Of a stretch of DNA of 64,000 nucleotides, positions 1-8,544 are shown piece after piece. Source of the stretch: Conexibacter sp. S30A1. GTDB taxonomy: Bacteria > Actinomycetota > Thermoleophilia > Solirubrobacterales > Solirubrobacteraceae. The position numbers and the translations under genes are program-made. The DNA is taken from the NCBI RefSeq assembly GCF_023330665.1, contig NZ_CP097127.1, positions 1,054,001 through 1,118,000 on the forward strand. Direction: 5' to 3'. Numbering within the stretch: position 1 is the stretch's first letter; every line of letters starts with the position of its first letter. The notes under the pieces were generated by a model that was not told the origin of the DNA, did not search any database, and saw only the letters and a program-made list of their open reading frames with translations.

Positions 1-1565
1 TGGAAGTCGTGCAGGGCGTCCTCGAGTGCCTCGCGGCTCTCCACATCCAGGTGGTTGGTCGGCTCGTCGAGGATCAGCACGTTGGCACCGGACTGCACGA
101 GGATCGCCAGCGACAGGCGCTGGCGCTCGCCGCCGGAGAGCCCCTCGAGCGGCTTCTCGGCCTCCTCGCCGCTGAACAGGAAGCGTCCGAGCAGCGCCCG
201 TGCGTTTGCCGGCGTCAGCCCGGTGCGGGCCTGGCAGGCCTCCACCACCGTGCGCGCACTGCCCGCGTGCAGGTCCTCGGTGTGCTGGGAGAGGAAGCCG
301 ATCTTGACGTTGTGGCCGGTCAGCAGCTTGCCGCTCACGACCGGTCCGTCCCCCTCGCCAGCGGGCGAGGGGGCGGCAGTGGCGCCCGCGCGCAGGGCCA
401 TGCCGGTCGCGTCGCGGGCGGTCGAACCATCGTCGGCGAACGGCCGCGCGCCGGCGAGCGCCTCGATCAGGGTGGTCTTGCCGGCGCCGTTGGGCCCGAC
501 CACCGATACGTGCTCGCCACGCTCGAGCCACAGCTCGGCGTCGTGCAGGAGCACGCGCTCGCCGATCTGCACACGCCCGCCCTCGAGCTCGAAGACCACC
601 CGGCCGCTGCGCTCCGGTGGCTTGAAGGCGAAGGCCAGCCCCTCACGGTCGCGTTCGCCCCGGTCGATCCGCTCGATTCGGTCAAGGCGCTTCTGGCGCG
701 ACTGCGCCTGGCGCGCGCGGGTGCCGGCACGAAAGCGTGTGACGAACTTCTCAAGGCGCGCGATCTCGGCCTGCTGGCGCTCGATCGCGCGCCCCAGCGC
801 CAGCTCGCGCTGGGCGCGTTCGCTGCGCCACTGATGCCAGGTGCCGGGGAAGAAGCGCCCGCGCCCCGCCTCGAGCTCGAGCACCGCCGTGGCGACCGAC
901 TCCAGAAACCAGCGGTCGTGCGCGATCAGGATGACGGCGGCGTCCAGGGCGGCCAGATGCGTCTCGAGCCACTCGAGCGACGCGATGTCCAGGTGGTTGG
1001 TGGGCTCATCCAAGAGCAGCAGGTCCGGGCCGCCGGCGAGCGCGCGCCCCAGCGAGGCGCGCGTCAGCTCACCCCCGGAGAAGGTCTCCAGGCGGCGGTC
1101 GAGCACGCTGTCGTCCGTAAAGCCGAGCCCGTGGAGGGTGGCGAGCGCCTGCTCGCGCCAGGTGTAGCCGCCGGCGTGCTCGAGCGCGGCCTGCGCATCG
1201 GCATAGGCGCTCAGCGTCGGCTCCTCGTAGTCGCCTGAGGCCATGCGCTGCTCAAGCTCGGCCAGTCGCTTCTCCAGCGCGATCAGCTCGGGCGCGCCCG
1301 AGAGCACGTAGTCACGCAGCGTCATCTGCTGGTCGCGCGGCGGGCGCTGGTCGTGCAGAGCGACCTTGGCGCCCTTGGCGAGCACCAGCTCGCCACCGTC
1401 GATCGAGGCCTCCCCCGCGATCATCCGCAGGAGCGTCGTCTTGCCGGCGCCGTTGCGGCCGGAGAGGCTCATGCGGTCGCGGCGCTCGAGCTTGAACGAG
1501 ATGCCGCGCAAAAGCGGCTCGCCGGAGATGTCCTTCTGCAGGTCGCTTGCGATGATCACAGCCAC
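1..1565 (-). CDS. ABC-F family ATPase (translation-associated), 3' end cut by window
   Basis: About 521 codons are visible from a GTG at 1565 (a second GTG lies at 1559); the end runs off the window. The minus-strand translation has two complete ABC cassettes and no membrane segments. Cassette 1 has Walker A GRNGAGKTT near residue 33 and LSGG-type signature SGGELTRASLGRAL followed by LLLLDEPTNHLD. Cassette 2 has GPNGAGKTT, LSGGERQRLSLA and LILDEPTNHLD. The linker is rich in Arg, Gln and Glu, as in the P-site tRNA interaction motif of ABC-F proteins. The family binds the ribosomal E site and includes EttA/Uup-type translation factors and antibiotic-resistance members; which one this is cannot be told. 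It is divergent from the hydrolase, with start codons only 27-39 bases apart, so short or leaderless transcripts are likely. Confidence 0.93.
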   Translation of the reverse strand, partial: MAVIIASDLQKDISGEPLLRGISFKLERRDRMSLSGRNGAGKTTLLRMIAGEASIDGGELVLAKGAKVALHDQRPPRDQQMTLRDYVLSGAPELIALEKRLAELEQRMASGDYEEPTLSAYADAQAALEHAGGYTWREQALATLHGLGFTDDSVLDRRLETFSGGELTRASLGRALAGGPDLLLLDEPTNHLDIASLEWLETHLAALDAAVILIAHDRWFLESVATAVLELEAGRGRFFPGTWHQWRSERAQRELALGRAIERQQAEIARLEKFVTRFRAGTRARQAQSRQKRLDRIERIDRGERDREGLAFAFKPPERSGRVVFELEGGRVQIGERVLLHDAELWLERGEHVSVVGPNGAGKTTLIEALAGARPFADDGSTARDATGMALRAGATAAPSPAGEGDGPVVSGKLLTGHNVKIGFLSQHTEDLHAGSARTVVEACQARTGLTPANARALLGRFLFSGEEAEKPLEGLSGGERQRLSLAILVQSGANVLILDEPTNHLDVESREALEDALHDF

Positions 1566-1604
1566 GGAGCTGATGGTACGGACGTTTAAACTGTGCGCGT
1601 GGGC

Positions 1605-2519
1605 ATGAGCACGCACGTACCGGTCGCGCCCCGCGAGTTTCCGCAGGCACGCACCGTGCTGGTGCCGGGCCGCGGCGAGTTCTTCCTGCGCGACTCCGGC
1701 TGGGGTCCCGGCGAGCAGGCGGCGGCCGCGGGCAAGCTGCCGGTGGTGTTCATGCTGCACGGCTGGACCGGCAGCGCCGACCTCAACTTCGGCGGGCTCT
1801 ACGACGACGTGATCGCCGCCGGCTACCGGATCCTCGCGCTGGACCACCGCGGCCACGGCCGCGGGCTCAGGCCGCTTGAGCCCTTCCGGCTGGTGGACTG
1901 CGCCGCCGACGCCGCCGCGGTGCTGCGCACGCTCGATCTCGCGCCGGCGATCGTCTACGGGTACTCGATGGGGGGCGCGATCGCCCAGCTGCTGGCGCGC
2001 GACCACCCCGACTTGGTCGCTGGATTGGTGCTGAGCGGCACCGCGCAGCACTGGCAGGAACCCGAGCTGCGGCGGGTCTGGCGGGCGATGCCACTGATCG
2101 GGGCCGCCGTCGCGCTCGCGCCGCTGCGCGGCTGGCAGCTTTTGTTGCGCCGCTCTGGCTTCAGGCCGGGGCCGGCCACCGCCTGGGTGCACTCGGAGAT
2201 GACCCGCCACAGCGCCCGGGACATCGCCGAGGCGGGCCGGGAGCTCGGCCGCTTCGACTCACGCCCGTGGCTTGCGCCGCTGCCGTTCCCGACGGCGGTG
2301 GTGCTGACCAGTGAGGACGACGCCGTGGCCCCGGCCAAGCAGCGCGAGCTCGCCCAGGCGCTGCAGGCAGAGGTGTTCGAAGCGCCGGTGCGCCACCTCG
2401 ACGTCGCGGCGATGGCCCCGGCGGCGGTCGCACGCCGCTACAACCCGGCGCTGATCGCCGCGCTCGATGCGCTACGTGCGGCCGCGCCATCCGGTAGGCT
2501 TTCCGCCGATGAGCCGTAA
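1605..2519 (+). CDS. alpha/beta hydrolase
   Basis: A soluble protein of about 304 residues with the alpha/beta-hydrolase order of motifs: HGWTGS (oxyanion hole region) near residue 48, the nucleophile elbow GYSMGG near residue 120, a late acidic element in SEDDAVAP and a terminal His in VRHLDVAAM. This supports a Ser-Asp-His esterase/lipase-like enzyme; the substrate cannot be read from sequence. I chose the ATG at 1605; a GTG at 1593 would add four residues. No clear Shine-Dalgarno precedes either. The stop overlaps the start of the next small membrane protein by 11 bases, suggesting translational coupling. Confidence 0.85.
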   Translation: MSTHVPVAPREFPQARTVLVPGRGEFFLRDSGWGPGEQAAAAGKLPVVFMLHGWTGSADLNFGGLYDDVIAAGYRILALDHRGHGRGLRPLEPFRLVDCAADAAAVLRTLDLAPAIVYGYSMGGAIAQLLARDHPDLVAGLVLSGTAQHWQEPELRRVWRAMPLIGAAVALAPLRGWQLLLRRSGFRPGPATAWVHSEMTRHSARDIAEAGRELGRFDSRPWLAPLPFPTAVVLTSEDDAVAPAKQRELAQALQAEVFEAPVRHLDVAAMAPAAVARRYNPALIAALDALRAAAPSGRLSADEP

Positions 2520-2787
2520 GCGGACTGCACTTATCTTCGGCTGGGTGGCGTGGGCAACGCTTGTCGCGGCGCCGGACGCGCTCGCGATCACGCATGGCGG
2601 TCAGGGTCTCTACGGGGCCACCAACGCGCTGCTGATCACCAAGGTGATGTTCTTCCTGCTGCTGTTCTTCCCCGCGATCATCGTGCTCTTCTCGTTCATC
2701 CAGAGCCGCCTGGACCATCGCAAGCACGCGCGCATGGACGCCGTCAAGCGCCGCGCCACCGCCGAGGAGTGGAAGGGCGGCTGGTAG
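2509..2787 (+). CDS. small membrane protein of unknown function
   Basis: 92 residues from the ATG at 2509, inside the last codons of the hydrolase. The N-terminus looks like a signal peptide or first helix ending near the ALA in DALAITHGG. A second strongly hydrophobic segment (KVMFFLLLFFPAIIVLFSFI) spans roughly residues 45-65. The C-terminal 25 residues are basic and probably cytoplasmic. I do not recognise the family. The 11-base overlap suggests it is made together with the hydrolase. Confidence 0.7.
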   Translation: MSRKRTALIFGWVAWATLVAAPDALAITHGGQGLYGATNALLITKVMFFLLLFFPAIIVLFSFIQSRLDHRKHARMDAVKRRATAEEWKGGW

Positions 2788-2832
2788 TAGCACGGGTCCG
2801 GTTGCGCTGGGGCGCAGTAGCCTGAACGCAGC

Positions 2833-4854
2833 ATGGCCTACCTCCTGACGGGCGCCACCGGCTTCATCGGCTCAAACCTCGTGCCGTTGCTGCTCGAGCG
2901 TGCCGGACACCGCCGTGGCGGCGCAACGACGCTCTACCTGCTGGTGCGCGAAAGCTCGCTGCCGCGGCTTGAGGCGCGGATCGAGCGTTGGACGGCCGAG
3001 CTCCCGCGTGCGGCACACCAGCTGATCGAGCCCGTCCTGGGTGACCTGCACGAGCCGATGCTCGGGCTGGATGCTGAGACGGTGGCCAGGCTGCGGGCGG
3101 CCGGTATCGAGCACCTCTTCCACCTCGCCGCGGTCTACGACATGACCGCCGGCGAGGAGCTCAACCAGCTCGCCAACGTCGAGGGCACCCACCACGCGCT
3201 TGAGCTCGCCGACGCGGTCGGCGCGGGTGTCTTTCACCACGTCTCATCGATCGCCGTCGCCGGCGGCTACAGAGGCACCTTCACGGAGGAGATGTTCGAT
3301 GTCGGCCAGCCGCTCGACCACCCCTATCACCGCACCAAGTTCGAGGCCGAGCGGCTGGTGCGTGACAGCGCCCGGGTGCCCTGGCGCATCTACCGCCCGG
3401 CGATCGTGGTCGGAGACTCGCGCAGCGGCGCCGCCGAGAAGATCGACGGGCCCTACTACTTCCTGCCGCTGTTCAAGCTCGCCGGCAAGCGGCTCCCGGA
3501 GGGCCTGCCGTTGGTGGCACCCGAGCTCGGGCGCACGAACCTCGTGCCGGTCGACTATGTGGCCGCGGCGCTGGACCACATCGCCCACGAGCCCGGGCTG
3601 GACGGTCAGACCTTCCATCTTGCCGACCCCGACGGTGTGGCTGTGATCGACGTCATCAACACCTTCGCGTCGCTGGCCGGCGCGCCAAGCGCCGCGATCG
3701 CGATCGACCCGGGGCCATTGGCGCGCCCCGCCCGCGAGCTGGCACACGACCTGCTGGCGCTGTCGGCGGCGCGCGCGCTGCGCCGGACGCTGCTCGAGCG
3801 CGTCGGCATCCCCACCGAGGTCGCAGACCAGGTCTCGCTGCCCGCACGCTTCGACACGACCAACGCGCGGGCGGCACTGGCTAGCACGGGGATCGAGCCG
3901 CCGCCGCTTGCAAGCTACGCCGCGCGACTCTGGGAGTACTGGCTGGCGCACCTCGACCCCGACCTGCACGGGCCGCGCAGTACCGCCGCCGCCGTGGCCG
4001 GCAAGACAATCCTGATCACCGGCGCCTCGAGCGGAATCGGCCGCGCCACGGCGCTGCTTTTGGCGCGCCACGGCGCGCGCGTGCTGATCGTCGCCCGCGG
4101 AAGCGAGCGGCTCGAGCAGACGCGAGCCGAGATCGCGGCGGGCGGCGGCATCGCCCACGTCTACACGGCCGATTTGAGCGACCCGGAGTCGGTTGACGCG
4201 CTGGTTGCCCACGTGCAGTCGGAACACCCGCAGATAGACGTGCTGATCAACAGCGCCGGGCGCTCGATCCGGCGGTCGGTGGCGCTCTCCTACGACCGCT
4301 TTCACGACTACGAGCGCATGGTCGCGCTCAACTACCTGGGCACGATCAGGCTGACCATGGGCCTTCTGCCGCGCATGCGCGAGCGCCACAGTGGTCACGT
4401 GATCAACGTCTCCTCGATCGGCGTGCAGACCAACCCGCCGCGTTTCTCCGCCTACGTCGCCTCGAAGGCGGCGCTTGACGCCTGGACGCGGGTTGTCAGC
4501 TCGGAGTGCCTGGCCGAGGGTGTGCACTTCACGACGGTGCACATGCCACTCGTGCGCACGCCGATGATCGCGCCGACCAGGTTGTATGACCGCTTCCCGG
4601 CAATCTCACCCGAACAGGCCGCCGAGCTGATCGCGCAGGCGATCCGCACACGCCCAAAGACCGTGAACACGCGGCTCGGCACGCTGGGCGAGGTCAGCTA
4701 CGCGCTCTCCCCCACGCTCGTTGACCGGGTCCTCTCAGCCGCCTACAGGCTGTTCCCGGACTCGGCCGCGGCCCGCGGCCAGCGCGAGCCGGGTGAGCGG
4801 GCGTCGGCTGCGCAGGCGCTCTTTGCAAAACTGACGGGCGGCGTTCACTGGTGA
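2833..4854 (+). CDS. fatty acyl-CoA reductase / short-chain dehydrogenase fusion
   Basis: 673 residues with two Rossmann domains. Residues 1-370 form an extended-SDR acyl-CoA/acyl-ACP reductase-type domain: TGATGFIGSNLV at residue 7 and a YHRTK (YxxxK) pair near residue 165. Residues 390-640 form a classical SDR: TGASSGIGRATAL near residue 396, NVSSIGV serine, and YVASK with Tyr about 541. This architecture and length match mycobacterial AcrA1/FcrA-type reductases, which turn long-chain acyl-CoA into aldehyde or alcohol for wax esters. That function is inferred from architecture. No wax synthase is visible nearby. Its last ten bases overlap the convergent phosphatase gene, and a terminator-like palindrome sits in that overlap. 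Confidence 0.85.
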   Translation: MAYLLTGATGFIGSNLVPLLLERAGHRRGGATTLYLLVRESSLPRLEARIERWTAELPRAAHQLIEPVLGDLHEPMLGLDAETVARLRAAGIEHLFHLAAVYDMTAGEELNQLANVEGTHHALELADAVGAGVFHHVSSIAVAGGYRGTFTEEMFDVGQPLDHPYHRTKFEAERLVRDSARVPWRIYRPAIVVGDSRSGAAEKIDGPYYFLPLFKLAGKRLPEGLPLVAPELGRTNLVPVDYVAAALDHIAHEPGLDGQTFHLADPDGVAVIDVINTFASLAGAPSAAIAIDPGPLARPARELAHDLLALSAARALRRTLLERVGIPTEVADQVSLPARFDTTNARAALASTGIEPPPLASYAARLWEYWLAHLDPDLHGPRSTAAAVAGKTILITGASSGIGRATALLLARHGARVLIVARGSERLEQTRAEIAAGGGIAHVYTADLSDPESVDALVAHVQSEHPQIDVLINSAGRSIRRSVALSYDRFHDYERMVALNYLGTIRLTMGLLPRMRERHSGHVINVSSIGVQTNPPRFSAYVASKAALDAWTRVVSSECLAEGVHFTTVHMPLVRTPMIAPTRLYDRFPAISPEQAAELIAQAIRTRPKTVNTRLGTLGEVSYALSPTLVDRVLSAAYRLFPDSAAARGQREPGERASAAQALFAKLTGGVHW

Positions 4855-4861
4855 ACGCCGC
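4838..4861. terminator. bidirectional hairpin in the overlap of two convergent genes
   Basis: Near-perfect palindrome: GCGGCGTTCAC at 4838-4848, spacer TG, GTGAACGCCGC at 4851-4861. It contains both stop codons (plus-strand stop 4852-4854, minus-strand stop 4845-4847). The position and symmetry fit a shared terminator for both genes. There is no clear U tract on either side, which is common in high-GC genomes. Confidence 0.6.
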
Positions 4862-5723
4862 TGTCGAGCAGCAGGCCCTCGCGCAGGCCCCCTGACCCGA
4901 ACTCGAGCGGCAGCGCGAACAGCTCGCATACGGCCCGCAACAGCACGAGGCTCGCCGGCAGAAGCCGCGCCCGCTCGATGTCGATGCGATGACGCGCGGC
5001 GAGCTGCGCGGCTGTCAGGCCGCGGATGGCCAGCAGGATGCGGTCGATGCCGTCGAGGTCAACCGTGCCACCTGCGAGCGTCGCCACCGATGATGCACCA
5101 CCACCCACCGCCACCAGCCGTCGTGCGGGCGGCGGTTGCAGCGTCGCGAACAGCTCGCGAGCGTGGCGGGCGGCCTGTGTGGTCGCCTGCGGTGGCGGCG
5201 GGTCGCCGGTCAGCCAGCGCTCGGTCATGTCGCTTGAGCCCAGTGCCACCGAGTCCCACCAGCGCACGCGGTCGGGCGGCTCGCCGACCACGAGCTCACA
5301 GGAGCCACCGCCAAGATCAACGACCGCAAGCCCCCCGTGCTCGCGAGGGCCGAGTGCGGCCGCGGCGCCGATGAAGGCGAACCTCGCCTCCTGCTCGGCG
5401 CTCAACAGCTCAAGCACAAGCTCCGGAGACACGCTCGCGAGCATCCTCCCAAGCTCTGAGCCGTTGACCGCGCGCCGGATCGCCGCGGTCGCCACGCAGC
5501 GCACATGCTCGGCGCCGAGCTCGAGCGCGAAGCTGTGCTGACGGACCACCGTGTGGCAGACCTCCTCGAGTTTCGCCCGCGGGATCGTCTGCGACGCATC
5601 GAGTGAGCGGCCGATCAGCGTGAACGCGCGGTCCTGCGCGCATACGGTGAGGCCACCAGCGACGCGATCGGCCACGAGCAGCCTGGTCGTGTTGGAGCCG
5701 ATGTCGATGCAGGCGCAGCGCAC
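4845..5723 (-). CDS. Ppx/GppA-family phosphatase
   Basis: 292 residues from a GTG start. The ASKHA-fold phosphate loops are visible: CIDIGSNTTRLLV at residue 5 and VVDLGGGSCELVVG around residue 130; GVGEEGA-type sequence is replaced by AVGGGASSVATLAG. The length matches the catalytic core shared by exopolyphosphatase and guanosine pentaphosphatase, without the C-terminal HD-like domain of E. coli Ppx. The likely role is polyphosphate or pppGpp hydrolysis in stringent-response and phosphate physiology; which substrate is not decidable here. It is convergent with the reductase fusion and divergent from the GST-like gene (37 bases). Confidence 0.88.
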   Translation of the reverse strand: MRCACIDIGSNTTRLLVADRVAGGLTVCAQDRAFTLIGRSLDASQTIPRAKLEEVCHTVVRQHSFALELGAEHVRCVATAAIRRAVNGSELGRMLASVSPELVLELLSAEQEARFAFIGAAAALGPREHGGLAVVDLGGGSCELVVGEPPDRVRWWDSVALGSSDMTERWLTGDPPPPQATTQAARHARELFATLQPPPARRLVAVGGGASSVATLAGGTVDLDGIDRILLAIRGLTAAQLAARHRIDIERARLLPASLVLLRAVCELFALPLEFGSGGLREGLLLDSGVHQ

Positions 5724-5760
5724 GCTCTGAGCACGCTAGCGCCTCCTATAGTCGCTGGCC

Positions 5761-6711
5761 ATGTCTGCACGCGAAACGCCCTTCAGCATCGCTGCGCAGG
5801 AGCAGCGCGCCGGCGCGTTCGTCCGTCAGGCCAGTCGCTTCCGCGACTGGGTGACGCCCGACGGCGCGAGCGGCTACGCACCTGAGCCCGGCCGCTACCA
5901 CCTGTATGTCGCGCGCGCCTGCCCGTGGGCGCACCGCACGATCCTCGCACGGGCGCTGATGGGCCTCGAACAGGCTGTGACGATCTCCTATGTGGACCCG
6001 ATCCGGGACCAGCGCGGCTGGGCGTTCAGCCAGGTGGGTGTCTACGAGGATCCCGTCAACGGCTTCAGCTTCCTGTCGGAGGCCTACCTGGCAAGCGATC
6101 CCGAGTTCTCAGATCGTGTCACCGTTCCCGTGCTCTGGGACCGTCAGCGGGCCAGGATCGTCAACAACGAGTCCGCCGAGATCCTGCGGATGCTCGCAAC
6201 CGTCTTTGCGCCGCTGGCCGCGCACGCCGTGAGCCTCTACCCCACCGAGCTTGCCGACCAGATCGACGCACTCAACGAGCGAATCTACGAGCACCTCAAC
6301 AACGGTGTCTACCGAGCCGGCTTCAGCACCGACCAGCTGGTCTACGAGCAGGCTGTCAGCGAGGTGTTCGCGATGCTGGACGAGCTCGACGAGCGGCTCG
6401 CGGACCGGCGCTTCCTGTTCGGGCTCCAGCCGGTGGAGAGCGACTGGCGGCTGTTCACCACGCTTGTTCGCTTCGACCCCGTCTATCACGTCCATTTCAA
6501 GTGCTCGTTGCGCAAGCTCAGCGAGTACCGCAACCTGTGGCCCTATCTGCGCGACCTCTACCAGTGGCCGGGCGTCCGCGAAACCGTGTCATTCGACGAG
6601 ATCCGCGCCCACTACTACCGCACCCACGGCACGATCAACCCGACCGGGATCGTCGCGGTGATGCCCGCCGAGAGCCTTGAGGAGCCGCCCGGGCGCGAGC
6701 GGCTGGGCTGA
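5761..6711 (+). CDS. glutathionyl-hydroquinone reductase-like (xi-class GST)
   Basis: 316 residues. The N-terminal thioredoxin fold carries the xi-class signature RACPWAHRT near residue 57, with the catalytic Cys, then VPVLWD and NNESAEILRML. The C-terminal helical domain contains YRAGFSTDQLVYE and the conserved VRFDPVYHVHFKC and YLRDLYQWPGV blocks. The family reductively removes a thiol from thiolated hydroquinones. Many actinomycetotes use mycothiol instead of glutathione, so the physiological thiol is uncertain. It starts 37 bases from the divergent phosphatase gene and its stop is 3 bases before the end of the convergent MFS gene. Confidence 0.88.
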   Translation: MSARETPFSIAAQEQRAGAFVRQASRFRDWVTPDGASGYAPEPGRYHLYVARACPWAHRTILARALMGLEQAVTISYVDPIRDQRGWAFSQVGVYEDPVNGFSFLSEAYLASDPEFSDRVTVPVLWDRQRARIVNNESAEILRMLATVFAPLAAHAVSLYPTELADQIDALNERIYEHLNNGVYRAGFSTDQLVYEQAVSEVFAMLDELDERLADRRFLFGLQPVESDWRLFTTLVRFDPVYHVHFKCSLRKLSEYRNLWPYLRDLYQWPGVRETVSFDEIRAHYYRTHGTINPTGIVAVMPAESLEEPPGRERLG

Positions 6712-6714
6712 GGC

Positions 6715-8418
6715 TCAGTCCCAGCGCCGCCACCGGTCCCGCTCGGATTCGCGCGGCGCGGAGCGGCGTCCCGTTCGGGGCGTGCGCATCAGCTGGGTCG
6801 TCGGTTCGCGCAGGCTGATCGACTCGGCCGTCGAGCCCTGGTTTGAGGCACCGGCGGTGGCGACGTCACGGGGATAGCGGTCGCGCCCGCGCAGCAGCAC
6901 GACACCGGCCGCCGCCAGCGTCACGAGCAGGACCAGAAAGGTGATCTCGAGCCCGTGGGCCTCGCTCGAGCTGACCGCCGCAGGATGGGTTCCGATCGGC
7001 GCCTGCGGCGGGTAGAAGCCCGCGATCAGCGATGCGAGCTCGCCGAAGATCAGCGGCGCCAGCGCCTGCGAGACCGAGCGGATCACCGTGCGAATGCTCT
7101 CCGCACGACCCCACAGACCCGCCGGCATGATGTCCAGGCGGGCGGCGTCGAGCGGCGGGTTGGCGGCGGCCAGCAGGGCCGCGCCGGCGACGTCAAACCA
7201 CACGGCCGGGGTCAGGCGGGTCGCCACGAAACCCGGTATCAGAAAGAGCGCTGCCAGCAGATAGCAGCAGGCCGGCAGCCAGACACGACTCGAGAGCATG
7301 CCGCGACGCAGAAGCGTGTCACCCAGCCAGCCGCTGACCAGCGTGCCGCCCAGCGCCCCCAGAACCAGCAGCGCCAGGACCAGATCAGACTCGACCGCGC
7401 CGACGTGGTAGTGGCCGCGCACGAACAGCAGCGCAAACGTCGTCAGGCCAGAGAAGAAGAAGTAGCCAAGCGACGAGCTGACGATCATCATCACGTTTGA
7501 CGGGATCGACAGCGTGTAGCGAACCGCGTCGCGCAGCGAGATCGTGCGCGGGTCCTGGTTTAGCACGAGGTCTGGGTCAGGTTCCAGACCCATACGCCTG
7601 GCCGCCTGCTGCGCCAGGTCATCGACATGCAGCGGCGGCTGCGGTGCGTCATCGAACAGGCCCTCGCGGTGGCGCTGGCGGGCGCGGGCGCGAGCGCGAG
7701 CGCGGGCGGCCGCCTCGACAAGGTCCTCCACCCCAGGCTCCAGATGGCTCTGCCCGCCGCGCAGGGGCTCCGGCACCGTGCGATAGAGCTCACGGGCCAG
7801 GAAGAAGCCGGGGATCGCGAGCAGCACAAAGGAGACACGCCAGCTGAAGGCAACCGCGACGTTGCCGGAGATGATGAAGCCAAAGGCGTTACCTGCGATC
7901 TCGCCGCCGAGAATGTAGGCGTAGATGCGACCGCGCTCGCGCGGGTTGAAATAGTCGCCGGTCAGCGAGGCGATCGCCGGGCCGGCCGTCGCGACCACGG
8001 CCCCGAGCAGCAGGCGAGTCAGCAGCAGCGTCGAGTAGCTGCCGGCAAAGGCGCTGACCAACGACGCGATGCTCCACAGCACGATGCTGAGCGAGAGCAT
8101 CGGTATGCGCCTCATGCGGTCGACCAGCAGGCCGACGGGGACCGTGGCCGCGGCGCCCATCAGCAGCGTGACCGACGTCAACAGGCCGATGGAACCAGCG
8201 CCGATGTGCAGCGCGTGCTCGAGCTCGGGCGCGACTGCGCCGATCGTGGCCGTGTCGGCGCCGTTGAGCGCGAGCACGAGCCCGAACAGCACGATCACGC
8301 GTGCCCTGGCGGCACCACCGACACGGCGAACGACCTCGCCACGGATCTGGCGGCCGGTCCAGCGGGTCGCGCTGACGACGCCCCGCGCAGCGGATGAGCC
8401 GATCGACCGTTCAGCCAT
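6715..8418 (-). CDS. MFS transporter with long central loop
   Basis: 567 residues from the ATG at 8418; upstream in-frame starts at 8439 and 8532 would add a non-membrane leader. About twelve hydrophobic segments are readable, starting with VIVLFGLVLALNG and including the MFS-type loop GLLVDRMRRI. After the sixth segment there is a cytoplasmic insertion of roughly 85 residues containing an alternating Ala-Arg run (ARARARARARQRHR) and an acidic/polar part before the second half. The C-terminal tail of about 50 residues is basic and hydrophilic. Substrate unknown; a drug or metabolite exporter is only a guess. Confidence 0.85.
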   Translation of the reverse strand: MAERSIGSSAARGVVSATRWTGRQIRGEVVRRVGGAARARVIVLFGLVLALNGADTATIGAVAPELEHALHIGAGSIGLLTSVTLLMGAAATVPVGLLVDRMRRIPMLSLSIVLWSIASLVSAFAGSYSTLLLTRLLLGAVVATAGPAIASLTGDYFNPRERGRIYAYILGGEIAGNAFGFIISGNVAVAFSWRVSFVLLAIPGFFLARELYRTVPEPLRGGQSHLEPGVEDLVEAAARARARARARQRHREGLFDDAPQPPLHVDDLAQQAARRMGLEPDPDLVLNQDPRTISLRDAVRYTLSIPSNVMMIVSSSLGYFFFSGLTTFALLFVRGHYHVGAVESDLVLALLVLGALGGTLVSGWLGDTLLRRGMLSSRVWLPACCYLLAALFLIPGFVATRLTPAVWFDVAGAALLAAANPPLDAARLDIMPAGLWGRAESIRTVIRSVSQALAPLIFGELASLIAGFYPPQAPIGTHPAAVSSSEAHGLEITFLVLLVTLAAAGVVLLRGRDRYPRDVATAGASNQGSTAESISLREPTTQLMRTPRTGRRSAPRESERDRWRRWD

Positions 8419-8504
8419 TGCCACCGACAGAGTCCACATTGCCAGTATGGCCGACGCGCCCGGCGCCCCCGGTGACCCACGGCGGTGGCGGCCCAGCTGA
8501 TGAG

Positions 8505-8530
8505 GGGTGCGCGCCAGCGGGCGCGCACCC
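8505..8530 (-). terminator. hairpin downstream of bioY
   Basis: Perfect 11-bp stem: GGGTGCGCGCC at 8505-8515, loop AGCG, GGCGCGCACCC at 8520-8530. It begins 15 bases after the bioY stop and lies upstream of the MFS gene, so it probably ends bioY transcription. No T-rich tail is evident. Confidence 0.65.
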
Positions 8531-8544
8531 ACCTTCAGAAGCTG

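Noticed and set aside
9..1238. Long plus-strand open frame over the ABC-F gene
   Set aside because: It is antisense to a gene with both complete ATP-binding cassettes; the frame has no family features and results from high GC codon structure.
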